Of a stretch of 8,511 bases of DNA, positions 1 to 7,797 are shown piece after piece; positions within the stretch are counted from its first letter, which is position 1, and every line of letters begins with the position of its first letter. The stretch is from Sphingobium sp. (GTDB lineage: Bacteria > Pseudomonadota > Alphaproteobacteria > Sphingomonadales > Sphingomonadaceae): positions 1-8,511 of the forward strand of contig JAGIAA010000059.1 of NCBI GenBank assembly GCA_017745115.1, read 5' to 3'. A program made the position numbers and the translations under genes. Under the pieces are notes generated by a model. The model was not told where the DNA came from. It worked only from the letters and a program-made list of their open reading frames with translations, and searched no databases.

Positions 1-2019
1 CGCCTCAACCTGCCCAAGCCGAGCATCGACACGGGCATGGGCCTGGAGCGCATCGCCGCCGTCCTGCAGGGCGTGCACGACAATTACGATACCGACACGT
101 TCAAGGCGCTGATCGCCCAGTCCGTCGCGCTGACCAAGGTCGCCGCCGAGGGTGAAGCGCGCGCGAGCCATCGCGTCATCGCCGATCACCTGCGCTCGTC
201 CTGCTTCCTCATTGCCGACGGCGTGCTGCCTGCCGCCGAGGGCCGCGGCTATGTGCTGCGCCGGATCATGCGCCGCGCCATGCGCCACGCCCATCTGCTG
301 GGCGCGCAGGAGCCGCTCATGCACCGGCTCGTCGGCGCGCTCGTCTCGGAAATGGGCGCTGCCTATCCCGAGCTGGTGCGCGCGCGGCCGTTGATCGAAG
401 AGACGCTGCTGCGCGAGGAAACCCGCTTCCGCCAGACGCTGGAGCGCGGCCTCAAACTGCTCGACGACGCCATCGTCGACTTGCCTGCCGGCGGCACGCT
501 GCCCGGCGACACCGCGTTCCGGCTCTACGACACCTACGGCTTTCCCTATGACCTCACCGAGGATGCGTTGCGTCCCAAGGGTTTCGGCGTCGATCGCGCC
601 GGCTTCGACCAGGCCATGGCCGCGCAGAAGGCCGCCGCCCGCGCCGCGTGGAAGGGATCGGGACAGAAGGCGTCGGAAGACGTCTGGTTCGACATCGCCG
701 AGAGCGAGGGCGCGACCGAGTTCACCGGCTATCTCAGCGAAACCGGCGAAGGCCAGGTCGTCGCCTTGGTCAAGGACGGCGCGCGCGTACAGAGCGCGGC
801 CGCCGGCGACAGCGTCGCAATCCTCACTAACCAGACGCCTTTCTACGGCGAAAGCGGCGGCCAGACGGGCGATGCCGGAACGATCAGCGGCGCGGACGGC
901 TTCGTCGCGCAGGTCGAGGACACGTCCAAGCCGCTCGGCCGGCTCCATGTCCATCATGCGCGCATCGAAAGCGGTTCGCTCAGCGTCGGCGACATGGTGC
1001 ATCTCGCGGTCGATCACGGCCGTCGCAGCCGCATCCGCGCCAATCACAGCGCCACGCACCTGCTGCATGCGGCGCTGCGCAAGGCGCTCGGCCCGCACGT
1101 GACCCAGAAGGGCAGTCTTGTCGCAGACGATCGCCTGCGCTTCGACTTTTCGCATCCCGAGGCCCTCACGCCCGCCCAGATCGCGGCGGTCGAGGCGGAC
1201 GTGAATGCGCAGATCCGCGGCAACGCCGAGGTCTCGACGCGTCTCATGTCGCCCGATGATGCCATCGAGGCCGGCGCCATGGCGCTGTTCGGCGAGAAAT
1301 ATGGCGAGGAAGTGCGCGTGCTTTCGATGGGCGTGACCGATCCTGAGCAAGGCATGGTCTCTTATTCGGTGGAGCTGTGCGGCGGCACGCATGTCCATGC
1401 GCTGGGCGACATCGCGTTGTTCAAGATCGTCGGCGAGAGCGCCGTTTCGAGCGGCGTGCGCCGTATCGAGGCGCTGACGGGCGAGGCTGCACGCCAGTGG
1501 CTGACGCATCGCGACGAGCAGTTGCGCGCCGTCGCCGCCTCGCTCAAGACCACGCCGGACGACGCGCCGGCGCGCGTCGCCGCTTTGGTGGAGCAGAGCC
1601 GCAAGCTCGAACGCGAGCTTGCCGACGCCAAGAAGGCCTTGGCGCTGGCTGGTGCGTCCGGCGGTAGCGCGGCGGCAGAAACCGCGCCCGACGAGGTCAA
1701 TGGCGTCAAGTTCAGCCATCAGGTGCTCGACGGCTTCGATGCCAAAGGCCTCAAGGCGCTGGTCGACGAGAGCAAGAAGGCCCTCGGCAGCGGCGTCAGC
1801 ACCGTCATTTCGATCAATGATGGCCGCGCGACCATTGTCGTCGGCGTGACCGACGATCTGACGGCGCGGTTGAATGCGGCCGATCTGGTCAAGGCCGGCG
1901 TTGCGGCGCTTGGCGGGCAGGGCGGCGGCGGACGTCCGGACATGGCGCAAGGCGGCGGGCCCGACGGGTCGGCGGCTGCCAGGGCGGTCGAAGCCGTGAA
2001 AGCAGCTATCGCAGGCTGA
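1..2019 (+). CDS. alaS: alanyl-tRNA synthetase, 5'-truncated by window edge
   Basis: Alanyl-tRNA synthetase (class II) charges tRNA-Ala with alanine in the cytoplasm and clears mischarged Ser/Gly-tRNA-Ala. The frame is open from base 1, so the true start and most of the aminoacylation core lie upstream; 672 codons remain of a family norm of about 875-890. Visible domains in order: class II motif 3 (DTGMGLERI, about bases 28-54); the tRNA-recognition helical region; the editing domain with its zinc-binding HSATH (His codons at 1045 and 1057) and CGGTH (Cys codon 1378, His codon 1390); a coiled-coil-like stretch (about 1550-1660); and the C-Ala domain ending in a glycine-rich [16 protein letters not shown] segment (about 1909-1959) typical of AlaRS. 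All editing-site residues are present, so the gene looks intact. The cupin gene starts 73 bp downstream on the same strand with no convincing terminator between, so read-through is likely. Identification is very secure. Confidence 0.98.
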   Translation, partial: RLNLPKPSIDTGMGLERIAAVLQGVHDNYDTDTFKALIAQSVALTKVAAEGEARASHRVIADHLRSSCFLIADGVLPAAEGRGYVLRRIMRRAMRHAHLLGAQEPLMHRLVGALVSEMGAAYPELVRARPLIEETLLREETRFRQTLERGLKLLDDAIVDLPAGGTLPGDTAFRLYDTYGFPYDLTEDALRPKGFGVDRAGFDQAMAAQKAAARAAWKGSGQKASEDVWFDIAESEGATEFTGYLSETGEGQVVALVKDGARVQSAAAGDSVAILTNQTPFYGESGGQTGDAGTISGADGFVAQVEDTSKPLGRLHVHHARIESGSLSVGDMVHLAVDHGRRSRIRANHSATHLLHAALRKALGPHVTQKGSLVADDRLRFDFSHPEALTPAQIAAVEADVNAQIRGNAEVSTRLMSPDDAIEAGAMALFGEKYGEEVRVLSMGVTDPEQGMVSYSVELCGGTHVHALGDIALFKIVGESAVSSGVRRIEALTGEAARQWLTHRDEQLRAVAASLKTTPDDAPARVAALVEQSRKLERELADAKKALALAGASGGSAAAETAPDEVNGVKFSHQVLDGFDAKGLKALVDESKKALGSGVSTVISINDGRATIVVGVTDDLTARLNAADLVKAGVAALGGQGGGGRPDMAQGGGPDGSAAARAVEAVKAAIAG

Positions 2020-2092
2020 TCTTCGCCGCCAAGGGAGTGAAATTCGACGCCCCGCGTGCGACAGCGCAGGGCAGATGCGGGAGGAGCGTGGC

Positions 2093-2488
2093 ATGGCGGG
2101 CATTTCACTCGAGCAGTTCCCAATCCATCTCGGGCGTGGCGGAACCATGGTGTCGCAGCCCGAGTTCGGCCGCGATATGAACTGGTACATGGACTATGCG
2201 CAGCGCTCTGCCGACGATGGCGCGGAAGGCCGGCTCGTCTGCGTGCTGCCGTTCGCCGAGGATTGGAAGGGCTGGGAGCGTCACCCCGCCGGCGGCGAAC
2301 TGGTCTACTGCATTTCCGGCCATATGATCCTGCATCAGGAGATGCCGGAAGGCGTCGTGACGACCGAGCTCCGGCCGGGCGAATATGCGATCAACCCGCC
2401 CGGCATCTGGCACACGGCGGATATACCAGAGCCATCGAGCGCACTCTTCATCACGGCGGGCGCGGGGACCGAGAACCGGCCGCGCTGA
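2093..2488 (+). CDS. small cupin-domain protein
   Basis: A 131-residue single-domain cupin, probably cytoplasmic with no signal peptide. The cupin core is recognisable: RHPAGGELVYCISG (about residues 63-76) resembles cupin motif 1, and RPGEYAINPPGIWHTAD (about 94-110) resembles motif 2 with the usual PPGxWH. Likely metal ligands are H64, E69 and H107, fewer than the classical three His plus Glu, so metal binding is not assured. The substrate is unknown. The start chosen is the ATG at 2093 because GGGAGGAG (2079-2086) lies 6 nt before it. An in-frame ATG at 2075 would place that Shine-Dalgarno sequence inside the coding region. The gene follows alaS closely and its TGA overlaps the possible start of the next frame, suggesting one transcript. 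Cupin family membership is fairly sure; function is not. Confidence 0.85.
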   Translation: MAGISLEQFPIHLGRGGTMVSQPEFGRDMNWYMDYAQRSADDGAEGRLVCVLPFAEDWKGWERHPAGGELVYCISGHMILHQEMPEGVVTTELRPGEYAINPPGIWHTADIPEPSSALFITAGAGTENRPR

Positions 2489-2919
2489 GCGCAGCGCTTG
2501 ATGAACCTCCGGCAGAGGCAAAGCGCGATCTGATCCGCCGCTATTTGGCAGCATCGGGCTTACAAGCGGATCTCGATCGAGGTGAGCGGGTGCAGCGCTT
2601 TGGCTGGATTGGCCAACCGGTCTTTGTCGCTGCGGCGCGAGACGGTGTGACTATTTCGGAAGCCTGTGAACGAGCCTCCGAAGCGCTCTGCGCTGCTTAT
2701 GCGTCGCGCCGTAGCCTCTGGCAGCAGGAATATGAGCGGCATCTCAATTGGGAATATACGGAAGGCGAGCTCGCGCAGATTGTCGCGTTTCTCGAGAGTC
2801 CCGCGGGTCAGCACTACCTCGAGTGTGAGCGGCGAATGAACGCCTATATCGGCACCAGCGCCGAGCACCTTATCGAGCAAATCGTGCTCGAAGCCGAAGA
2901 GGCCGTTCGATGCGGCTAG
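2485..2919 (+). CDS. DUF2059-like hypothetical protein; start uncertain
   Basis: The C-terminal part resembles DUF2059 proteins: a helical region AEAKRDLIRRYLAASGLQ followed after a gap by EGELAQIVAFLESPAGQHY (the family's 'F-x-SPxG' signature) and a long final helix. The function of the family is unknown and most members are exported, but no signal peptide is visible here. No ATG lies in this frame between 2056 and the stop, and the stretch before about 2480 reads like an out-of-frame shadow of the cupin gene. Possible starts are a CTG at 2485 overlapping the cupin TGA (144 residues, used here because the domain similarity begins just after it), a TTG at 2545, or a GTG at 2590 with a GAGG about 7 nt upstream (109 residues, cutting off part of the domain). 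A decayed gene that lost its signal peptide is also possible. It ends 1 bp short of the convergent antiporter gene. The region looks somewhat less GC-rich than its neighbours. Confidence 0.6.
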   Translation: MSAALDEPPAEAKRDLIRRYLAASGLQADLDRGERVQRFGWIGQPVFVAAARDGVTISEACERASEALCAAYASRRSLWQQEYERHLNWEYTEGELAQIVAFLESPAGQHYLECERRMNAYIGTSAEHLIEQIVLEAEEAVRCG

Positions 2920-2920
2920 C

Positions 2921-4702
2921 TCAGCCTTCCTCCGCCTCGTCGATGCGGTAGCGGCGCAGCCGCGGCATCCGGTCGAGCTGGGCGGCCGCCTTGATTTTCT
3001 GTTGCAGCTCGTCGCGCTTCTCGTGGATCGAGGCGATGATCGGTCCCATGGCGAGCCCCAGGTCGATGAGCGCGGTTTCGGCGAGCTGCAGCGAGCTTTC
3101 CAGCGTCTCGGGCACGGCATCGCTGGCGCCGGCCTTGTAGAGCAGGGCGGCGTGATTGGTGTCGCGGGCGCGGGCGATGATCGGCAGGTCCGGCGCCTGG
3201 CCTCGCACGCGCTTGGTGATCCGCAGCGCCAGCACCGGATCGTCCATGGTGATGACAAGCGCCTGCGCCTGATCGAGGTCCAGGCGGTCGAGCGTATCGG
3301 CGCGCGAAACGTCGCCGAAGCGCGCATTATAGCCGTCGCGGCGCGCCTGGGCGATGAGGTTGCTGTCGCTGTCGACGGCAATGTAGCTCTTGCCATGGGC
3401 CACGAGGAGCTCTGCGACCATGCGGCCCTGCCGGCCGAAGCCGAGAATGACCGCGCCGGGCGCGGTCTCCGGCTCCGTCTCGGACCTGCGGTCTTCGCTG
3501 CGTTGCTCCAGCTTGCGCGCGATGCTCTGGCCTACGCTGGCGAGAATGGGAGTCACCGTCAGGCCGATCGCCGTCACCATTTGCCAGAAGCCCGCCGCTT
3601 CGGGGGTGATAAGCCGCGCCGCCACCGCTGTGCTGAGGACGATCAGGGTTGTCTCCGAGGGGCTGGCCATCAGCATGGACGTCTCGAGCGCGACACCCTT
3701 GCGGGCGCCTGCGACGCGCAGCAGCAGGCCCGTCACGACGACCTTGATGACGATCACTGCCGCCACAGCCACGATCAGCTCATCCCAACGGGCAAGAAGC
3801 GCCATAGGGTCGATGCCCATGCCGACCGTGATGAGGAAGACGCCGAGCGCGAGGCCCTTGAAGGGTTCGGTGATGACCTCGACTTCGCCATGATAATCAG
3901 TCTCGGCGATGAGCAGGCCGGCGACGAGCGCACCCACAATGGGCGAGAGGCCGACGAAGGCGGTCAGCATGCTCGAGATCATGACGACGAGCAGGCTCGC
4001 GGCGAGGAAGATTTCCGGGCTTTTGGCGCGCGCGGCCTGGGCGAACAGGCGCGGCAGGAGGAAGCGCCCGGCCACAAGCATGATCGCGATGGTGATCACG
4101 CCCTCGATGGCGACCGTGATGAGGTTGCCCCAGCCGTCGTCGCCGACATTGGGCGCCATCGCACCCAGGGCGAAGACGATAGGAACGAGCGCGAGGTCCT
4201 CGAAGAGCAGCATCGAGAATGCCGCGCGCCCGACCGGCGACTGCGTGCCGGAGATCGGGAGCACCAGCGCCGTCGAGGAGAGGGCGAGGGCGAGGCCAAG
4301 GCCGATGGCGGCCGTCCAGCTGTTGCCGAGCACGACGAAGACCAGGCCGATGAGTGCAGCGCTGATCGCAAGTTCGGCCGCGCCGAGCCCGAAAACGAAA
4401 CCGCGCATCGCCCATAATCGCTTGAAGGACAGCTCGAGCCCGATGGAGAACAGGAGCAGGACGATGCCGAATTCGGCGAAGGTCTCGACCGCGCCGGTGC
4501 CGGTGATCGTGACATAATAGAGCGACGGAAATTCCGGCACGAAGCGGCCGAGCCCGTGCGGGCCGACCAGCATACCGACAAGGATGAAGCCGATGACGGG
4601 GCTGATCTTGAAGCGGGCGAAGGCCGGGATGATGAGACCGGCGGCGCCCAGGATGACCAGCGCGTCGCTATAGCCGGCGCTGCTGAAGGGGTCATGCGTC
4701 AT
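2921..4702 (-). CDS. CPA2-family cation:proton antiporter with TrkA-N domain (KefB/YbaL type)
   Basis: A 593-residue inner-membrane monovalent cation:proton antiporter of the CPA2 family, probably exchanging K+ or Na+ for protons. Residues about 14-395 form the Na+/H+ exchanger domain with roughly 12 membrane segments. Family motifs include FEDLALVP (167-174, with the conserved transport-site Asp at 169), GLSPIVGALVAGLLIAE (251-267) and FLITVGMGID (289-298). After an acidic, Arg-rich linker (about 397-414) comes a cytoplasmic TrkA-N/RCK domain with the dinucleotide-binding GFGRQG (421-426) and a following acidic residue (VDSD, 443-446), so nucleotide control of transport is expected. No TrkA-C domain is seen; the end is a helical charged tail. 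In this family KefB/KefC are glutathione-gated K+ efflux systems and YbaL is less defined; the sequence alone does not decide which applies. The start has no Shine-Dalgarno sequence, but a promoter-like -10 lies 7 nt upstream, so translation may be leaderless. It lies downstream of icd on the same strand but has its own promoter candidate. Confidence 0.93.
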   Translation of the reverse strand: MTHDPFSSAGYSDALVILGAAGLIIPAFARFKISPVIGFILVGMLVGPHGLGRFVPEFPSLYYVTITGTGAVETFAEFGIVLLLFSIGLELSFKRLWAMRGFVFGLGAAELAISAALIGLVFVVLGNSWTAAIGLGLALALSSTALVLPISGTQSPVGRAAFSMLLFEDLALVPIVFALGAMAPNVGDDGWGNLITVAIEGVITIAIMLVAGRFLLPRLFAQAARAKSPEIFLAASLLVVMISSMLTAFVGLSPIVGALVAGLLIAETDYHGEVEVITEPFKGLALGVFLITVGMGIDPMALLARWDELIVAVAAVIVIKVVVTGLLLRVAGARKGVALETSMLMASPSETTLIVLSTAVAARLITPEAAGFWQMVTAIGLTVTPILASVGQSIARKLEQRSEDRRSETEPETAPGAVILGFGRQGRMVAELLVAHGKSYIAVDSDSNLIAQARRDGYNARFGDVSRADTLDRLDLDQAQALVITMDDPVLALRITKRVRGQAPDLPIIARARDTNHAALLYKAGASDAVPETLESSLQLAETALIDLGLAMGPIIASIHEKRDELQQKIKAAAQLDRMPRLRRYRIDEAEEG

Positions 4703-4709
4703 GGCGTCT

Positions 4710-4739
4710 AGCCTAACGTGCGCGAACGCGCCTTGTCAC
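4710..4739 (-). promoter_or_regulatory. candidate sigma70 promoter of the antiporter gene
   Basis: On the minus strand GTGACA (complement of 4734-4739, 5 of 6 matches to TTGACA) is followed after 18 nt by TAGGCT (complement of 4710-4715). Only 7 nt separate the -10 from the ATG at 4702, so transcription would start at or next to the A of the start codon. This agrees with the absence of a ribosome-binding site. Prediction by eye. Confidence 0.45.
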
Positions 4740-4750
4740 CCCCGGCTTTC

Positions 4751-4780
4751 CCCCGGTCCGCCGAAAGCGGCGGACCGGGG
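4751..4780 (-). terminator. perfect 13-bp GC-rich hairpin after icd
   Basis: Bases 4751-4763 and 4768-4780 are exact inverted complements (arm CCCCGGTCCGCCG) around a 4-nt loop (AAAG on the plus strand). The hairpin begins 8 nt past the icd stop and lies between it and the antiporter promoter. In the icd direction no U-tract follows, so it is either a terminator of the U-poor type seen in GC-rich bacteria or an RNA 3'-end protecting stem. The AT-rich stretch (4781-4794) lies on the other side and would suit only plus-strand transcription, for which there is no gene. Confidence 0.6.
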
Positions 4781-4788
4781 TCATAATT

Positions 4789-6012
4789 TTATTTCCAGCT
4801 GCCCATTTCGGCTTCGAGATTGACCCGAATGGCCTCGAAGAACTGCTCGGTGGTCATCCAGCTCTGGTCGGGACCGATGAGGATGGCGAGATCCTTGGTC
4901 ATCTTGCCCTGCTCGACGGTGGCGACGCACACGCGCTCCAGCGTCTCGGCGAAGCGCACCACTTCGGGCGTCTCGTCGAACTTGCCGCGGAACTTGAGGC
5001 CGCCGGTCCATGCGAAGATGGATGCGATCGGGTTGGTCGAGGTCTGCTTGCCCTGCTGGTGCATGCGATAGTGGCGCGTCACCGTGCCGTGCGCGGCCTC
5101 GGCCTCGACAGTCTTGCCGTCCGGCGTCATGAGCACCGAGGTCATGAGGCCGAGCGAACCGAAGCCCTGTGCGACCTGATCGGACTGGACGTCGCCGTCA
5201 TAGTTCTTGCAAGCCCAGACGAACTTGCCGTTCCACTTGAGGGCGGAGGCGACCATGTCGTCGATCAGGCGGTGCTGATACTCGATACCGGCCTCGGCGA
5301 ACCTTTCCTTGAAGCCCTCGGTGGCGAAGATTTCGGCGAAGAGGTCCATGAAACGGCCATCATATTGCTTGATGATCGTGTTCTTGGTCGAGAGGTAGAG
5401 CGGCCACTTGCGCTCAAGCGCATAGTTCATGCTGGCGCGGGCGAAATCGCGAATGGATTCGTCGAGATTGTACATCGACATGGCGACGCCCGAGGCCTTG
5501 AACTGATAGACTTCGCGGTCGATCGTCTCGCCATCGTCGCCTTCCCAGACGAGACGGAGCTTGCCGGGGCCGGGGACCAGGAAGTCGGTCGCGCGATACT
5601 GGTCGCCGAACGCGTGGCGGCCGACGACGATGGGGTCGGTCCAGCCCGGGATCAGGCGGGGCACGTTCTTGATGACGATCGGCTCGCGGAAGATGGTGCC
5701 GCCCAGGATGTTGCGGATCGTGCCATTGGGCGACTTCCACATTTCCTTGAGGCCGAATTCCTCGACGCGGCCCTTGTCCGGGGTGATGGTCGCGCATTTG
5801 ACGCCGACGCCATGCTCCTTGATCGCATTGGCGGAATCGATCGTGATCTGGTCGTTGGTGCGGTCGCGCTCCTCGACGCTCAGATCGTAATAGAGAAGGT
5901 CGATGTCGAGATAGGGTTTGATGAGCCGCTCGCGGATCCATTCCCAAATGATCCGGGTCATCTCGTCGCCGTCGATCTCGACGACAGGATTCTTCACCTT
6001 GATCTTGCTCAT
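4789..6012 (-). CDS. icd: NADP-dependent isocitrate dehydrogenase (homodimeric, eukaryote-like type)
   Basis: Catalyses oxidative decarboxylation of isocitrate to 2-oxoglutarate with NADP+ in the TCA cycle, in the cytoplasm. The 407 residues match the length of the homodimeric subfamily found in alphaproteobacteria and eukaryotes rather than the 416-residue E. coli type. Numbering almost matches human IDH1: substrate-binding SPNGTIR (94-100), R109, R132 (in [10 protein letters not shown]), Y139, catalytic Lys 210 (in LSTKNTI), and metal-binding Asp 251, 274 and 278 (the last two in YDGDVQSD). The NADP-binding region includes [11 protein letters not shown] (306-316). All catalytic residues are present. 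The start ATG at 6012 has an AGGGAAA about 10 nt upstream. The gene diverges from psd across a 162-bp region and is followed by a perfect hairpin. Highly conserved; identification is very secure. Confidence 0.98.
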   Translation of the reverse strand: MSKIKVKNPVVEIDGDEMTRIIWEWIRERLIKPYLDIDLLYYDLSVEERDRTNDQITIDSANAIKEHGVGVKCATITPDKGRVEEFGLKEMWKSPNGTIRNILGGTIFREPIVIKNVPRLIPGWTDPIVVGRHAFGDQYRATDFLVPGPGKLRLVWEGDDGETIDREVYQFKASGVAMSMYNLDESIRDFARASMNYALERKWPLYLSTKNTIIKQYDGRFMDLFAEIFATEGFKERFAEAGIEYQHRLIDDMVASALKWNGKFVWACKNYDGDVQSDQVAQGFGSLGLMTSVLMTPDGKTVEAEAAHGTVTRHYRMHQQGKQTSTNPIASIFAWTGGLKFRGKFDETPEVVRFAETLERVCVATVEQGKMTKDLAILIGPDQSWMTTEQFFEAIRVNLEAEMGSWK

Positions 6013-6069
6013 TCGATGTCCGTTTCCCTGTTGAATCTGGTCGGCCCGGCGGACGGGCTGCTCGCGAAT

Positions 6070-6098
6070 CTCCTAGGCACGAATGACGCAGCGATCAA
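6070..6098 (-). promoter_or_regulatory. weak candidate promoter of icd
   Basis: On the minus strand TTGATC (complement of 6093-6098) and TAGGAG (complement of 6070-6075) are 17 nt apart. This would give a 5' leader of about 50 nt carrying the icd ribosome-binding site. A GANTC site (6066-6070) overlaps the edge of the -10 and another (6033-6037) lies in the leader. The -10 match is poor (3 of 6), so this is tentative. Confidence 0.3.
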
Positions 6099-6118
6099 CG
6101 GGCGAACGGCTCTGTTTT

Positions 6119-6151
6119 GCGCACAGGGGACAATCTGCGTTGTCCTTGCGC
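6119..6151 (+). repeat. two-part inverted repeat upstream of psd
   Basis: GGACAA (6128-6133) and TTGTCC (6140-6145) are exact inverted repeats around 6 nt. Outside them GCGCA (6119-6123) and TGCGC (6147-6151) also pair, offset by 4 and 1 nt. The right inner arm coincides with the -35 of the psd promoter candidate, which makes this a possible operator. No known regulator consensus is recognised. Confidence 0.4.
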
Positions 6152-6168
6152 GGCCACCCGCCTAGATT
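6140..6168 (+). promoter_or_regulatory. candidate sigma70 promoter of psd-pssA, leaderless
   Basis: TTGTCC (6140-6145) and TAGATT (6163-6168) each match 4 of 6 consensus bases and are exactly 17 nt apart. The ATG of psd begins 7 nt after the -10, at the expected transcription start. No Shine-Dalgarno sequence is present in the 12 nt before the ATG. Together these suggest a leaderless psd transcript. Confidence 0.5.
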
Positions 6169-6174
6169 GGCCCC

Positions 6175-6921
6175 ATGACAAATCTGACAGAAGGGCCGCA
6201 ACCCGGCGCGCCGGCACAGGGGACGGTCAAGTGGCACTTCCCTGCCATCCACAAGGAAGGGCAGCGATTCGGCGCGATTTCTGCCGTGATCACAGGGCTT
6301 CTCGCCCTGTTCGTGAGCCACACCTTGGGCTGGATCATGCTCGGCATCACGATCTGGGTTTTCGCCTTCTTCCGCGATCCCGTTCGCGCCGTGCCGCAGG
6401 ACGATCGCGCGATCATTGCGCCGGCCGACGGCCTCATCACGCTGATCCAGCAGGTGTTGCCGCCGCCGGAACTGGCGGGGCCGGACAGGCTGGGCGACCA
6501 GCCGATGACGCGCGTGTCGATCTTCATGAGCGTGTTCGACGTGCACATCAACCGGTCGCCGATCGCAGGCACGGTCAAGGATGTCGTCTATGTGAGCGGC
6601 AAGTTCATCAATGCCGATCTCGATAAGGCCAGCGAGGATAATGAGCGCCAGCACATCCTGGTCGAGCGGGGAGACGGCGTCAGGATCGGCTTTACGCAAA
6701 TCGCGGGTCTCGTCGCCCGCCGCATCGTGCCGTTCGTCAAGCGCGGCGATATCATTGCTGCGGGCCAGCGTGTCGGTCTCATCCGCTTCGGCAGCCGCGT
6801 CGATGTCTACCTGCCGGCGGGCACGGCTCCCAAGGTGATGCTGGGCACCCATGCCGTGGCCGGCGAGACGGTTCTCGCGATGCTCGGCGACAATGCCGCC
6901 GTCGGCGGCGTGCTGCAATGA
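6175..6921 (+). CDS. psd: phosphatidylserine decarboxylase, short alpha type (proenzyme)
   Basis: Converts phosphatidylserine to phosphatidylethanolamine at the inner membrane, using a pyruvoyl group made by self-cleavage of the proenzyme. The 248 residues fit the short PSD-A type. Features: two N-terminal hydrophobic segments (about 34-50 and 52-66) anchoring the protein, then FFRDP (65-69); APADG (82-86, with the conserved Asp85); [11 protein letters not shown] (119-129, His124); and the cleavage site [11 protein letters not shown] (204-214), where cleavage between Gly206 and Ser207 would yield a small alpha subunit starting with the pyruvoyl group. In the short type the site is GS within FGSR rather than the LGST of E. 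coli. The start has no ribosome-binding site but lies 7 nt after a -10-like element. The stop is 15 bp before pssA; the pair catalyses consecutive steps and is probably an operon. Confidence 0.97.
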   Translation: MTNLTEGPQPGAPAQGTVKWHFPAIHKEGQRFGAISAVITGLLALFVSHTLGWIMLGITIWVFAFFRDPVRAVPQDDRAIIAPADGLITLIQQVLPPPELAGPDRLGDQPMTRVSIFMSVFDVHINRSPIAGTVKDVVYVSGKFINADLDKASEDNERQHILVERGDGVRIGFTQIAGLVARRIVPFVKRGDIIAAGQRVGLIRFGSRVDVYLPAGTAPKVMLGTHAVAGETVLAMLGDNAAVGGVLQ

Positions 6922-6936
6922 GCGGGGCCGGCGCTC

Positions 6937-7797
6937 GTGCCTGAACAGCCGCCCAGGCGTCTGCGCATCAGGCGCGGCATTTCGCTGCGGCAGGTTGCGC
7001 CCAACGCCGTAACGGCCATGGCGCTCTGTTTCGGCCTCACGGCGATCCGCTTCGCTATCATGGGCAACGATCCGCTCGTTTCGCCGCCGGAAAACCGATC
7101 CCCGACCTGGTTCTGGGAGCTGGCGGTCGGCGCGATCGTCTTTGCGGGCGTGCTCGACGGCATTGACGGGCGCATTGCACGGCTGCTGCGCGCCGAGAGC
7201 CGCTTCGGCGCCGAGCTGGATTCGCTGTCGGACGCGATTGCCTTCGGCGTGTCGCCTGCGATCCTGCTCTATCTCTGGTCCTTGCACGAGAATCCGCGCT
7301 TCGGCTGGATCATCAGCCTGGCCCTGGCGCTGAGCTGTGTGCTGCGCCTGGCCCGGTTCAACGCCAATCTCGATGTGATCGATCAGCCACGCAAAGCCGC
7401 CGGGTTCAATACCGGCGTCCCGGCGCCGGCCGGTGCGGGGATCGCACTCATGCCGGTCTATGCGTGGTTCGTGACCGAGATGCCGATCTTCCGCGACTGG
7501 CGCCTCGTCGCGCCCTGGCTGGTGCTCACCGCCCTGCTGATGATCTCGAACCTGCCGACACTTGGCTGGAAGCGGCTGCGGGTGCCGCCGGATGCGCGCA
7601 TTTTCGCGATCTTCGCTGCCGGGCTTTTTGCCGCCATGTTGATGGTCGCACCCTGGATCAGTCTGCTCATCCTGACCGCGGGTTATCTCGCGCTCATTCC
7701 GGTTGGCGTGATGAGCTACGCCCGGCTCCGCCGGCGAGCGGGGCTTACGCCGCCAGGCGCGGAGCCGGACGACCCGGACGATCCAGACGAGTCCTGA
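6937..7797 (+). CDS. pssA: CDP-diacylglycerol--serine O-phosphatidyltransferase
   Basis: Makes phosphatidylserine from CDP-diacylglycerol and L-serine in the inner membrane, supplying the substrate of the psd product. The CDP-alcohol phosphotransferase signature DG-x2-AR-x8-G-x3-D-x3-D is complete at residues 77-99 (D77, G78, A81, R82, G91, D95, D99). The rest is mostly hydrophobic, with about seven to eight membrane segments and a final acidic tail (EPDDPDDPDES). The N-terminus is basic (RRLRIRRG). Compared with my memory of relatives, residues about 44-60 (NDPLVSPPENRSP region) look like an inserted polar loop between the first two membrane segments. The start used is GTG 6937; no ATG is available in this frame upstream and the ribosome-binding site is weak (GCGGGG about 10 nt upstream), so coupling to psd translation is likely. 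The 3' end overlaps the convergent small gene by 53 bp. Confidence 0.96.
   Translation: MPEQPPRRLRIRRGISLRQVAPNAVTAMALCFGLTAIRFAIMGNDPLVSPPENRSPTWFWELAVGAIVFAGVLDGIDGRIARLLRAESRFGAELDSLSDAIAFGVSPAILLYLWSLHENPRFGWIISLALALSCVLRLARFNANLDVIDQPRKAAGFNTGVPAPAGAGIALMPVYAWFVTEMPIFRDWRLVAPWLVLTALLMISNLPTLGWKRLRVPPDARIFAIFAAGLFAAMLMVAPWISLLILTAGYLALIPVGVMSYARLRRRAGLTPPGAEPDDPDDPDES

Noticed and set aside
2049..2072. Possible alaS terminator hairpin
   Set aside because: Only a 7-bp stem with a mismatch, an 8-nt loop and no U-tract; too weak to call.
2056..2484. Upstream extension of the DUF2059-like frame through the cupin gene
   Set aside because: The translation is an Arg-rich shadow of the cupin gene in another frame; no fusion protein is supported.
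2560..3396. Minus-strand frame spanning the antiporter 3' end and the DUF2059-like region
   Set aside because: Out-of-frame shadow across two convergent genes. Its more protein-like end is the exact antisense of the DUF2059-like frame, which carries the better family signature.
3002..4417. Long plus-strand open frame (471 codons) opposite the antiporter gene
   Set aside because: Low-complexity, charged, His/Asp/Arg-rich translation typical of the antisense frame of a GC-rich membrane protein gene. The minus strand has clear family motifs.
5059..6165. Plus-strand open frame (368 codons) opposite icd
   Set aside because: Mirror of icd codon bias, no motifs; icd is certain.
6073..7287. Minus-strand open frame (404 codons) opposite psd and pssA
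   Set aside because: Arg/Asp/Gln-rich shadow translation without domain motifs; both genes on the plus strand are complete and well conserved.
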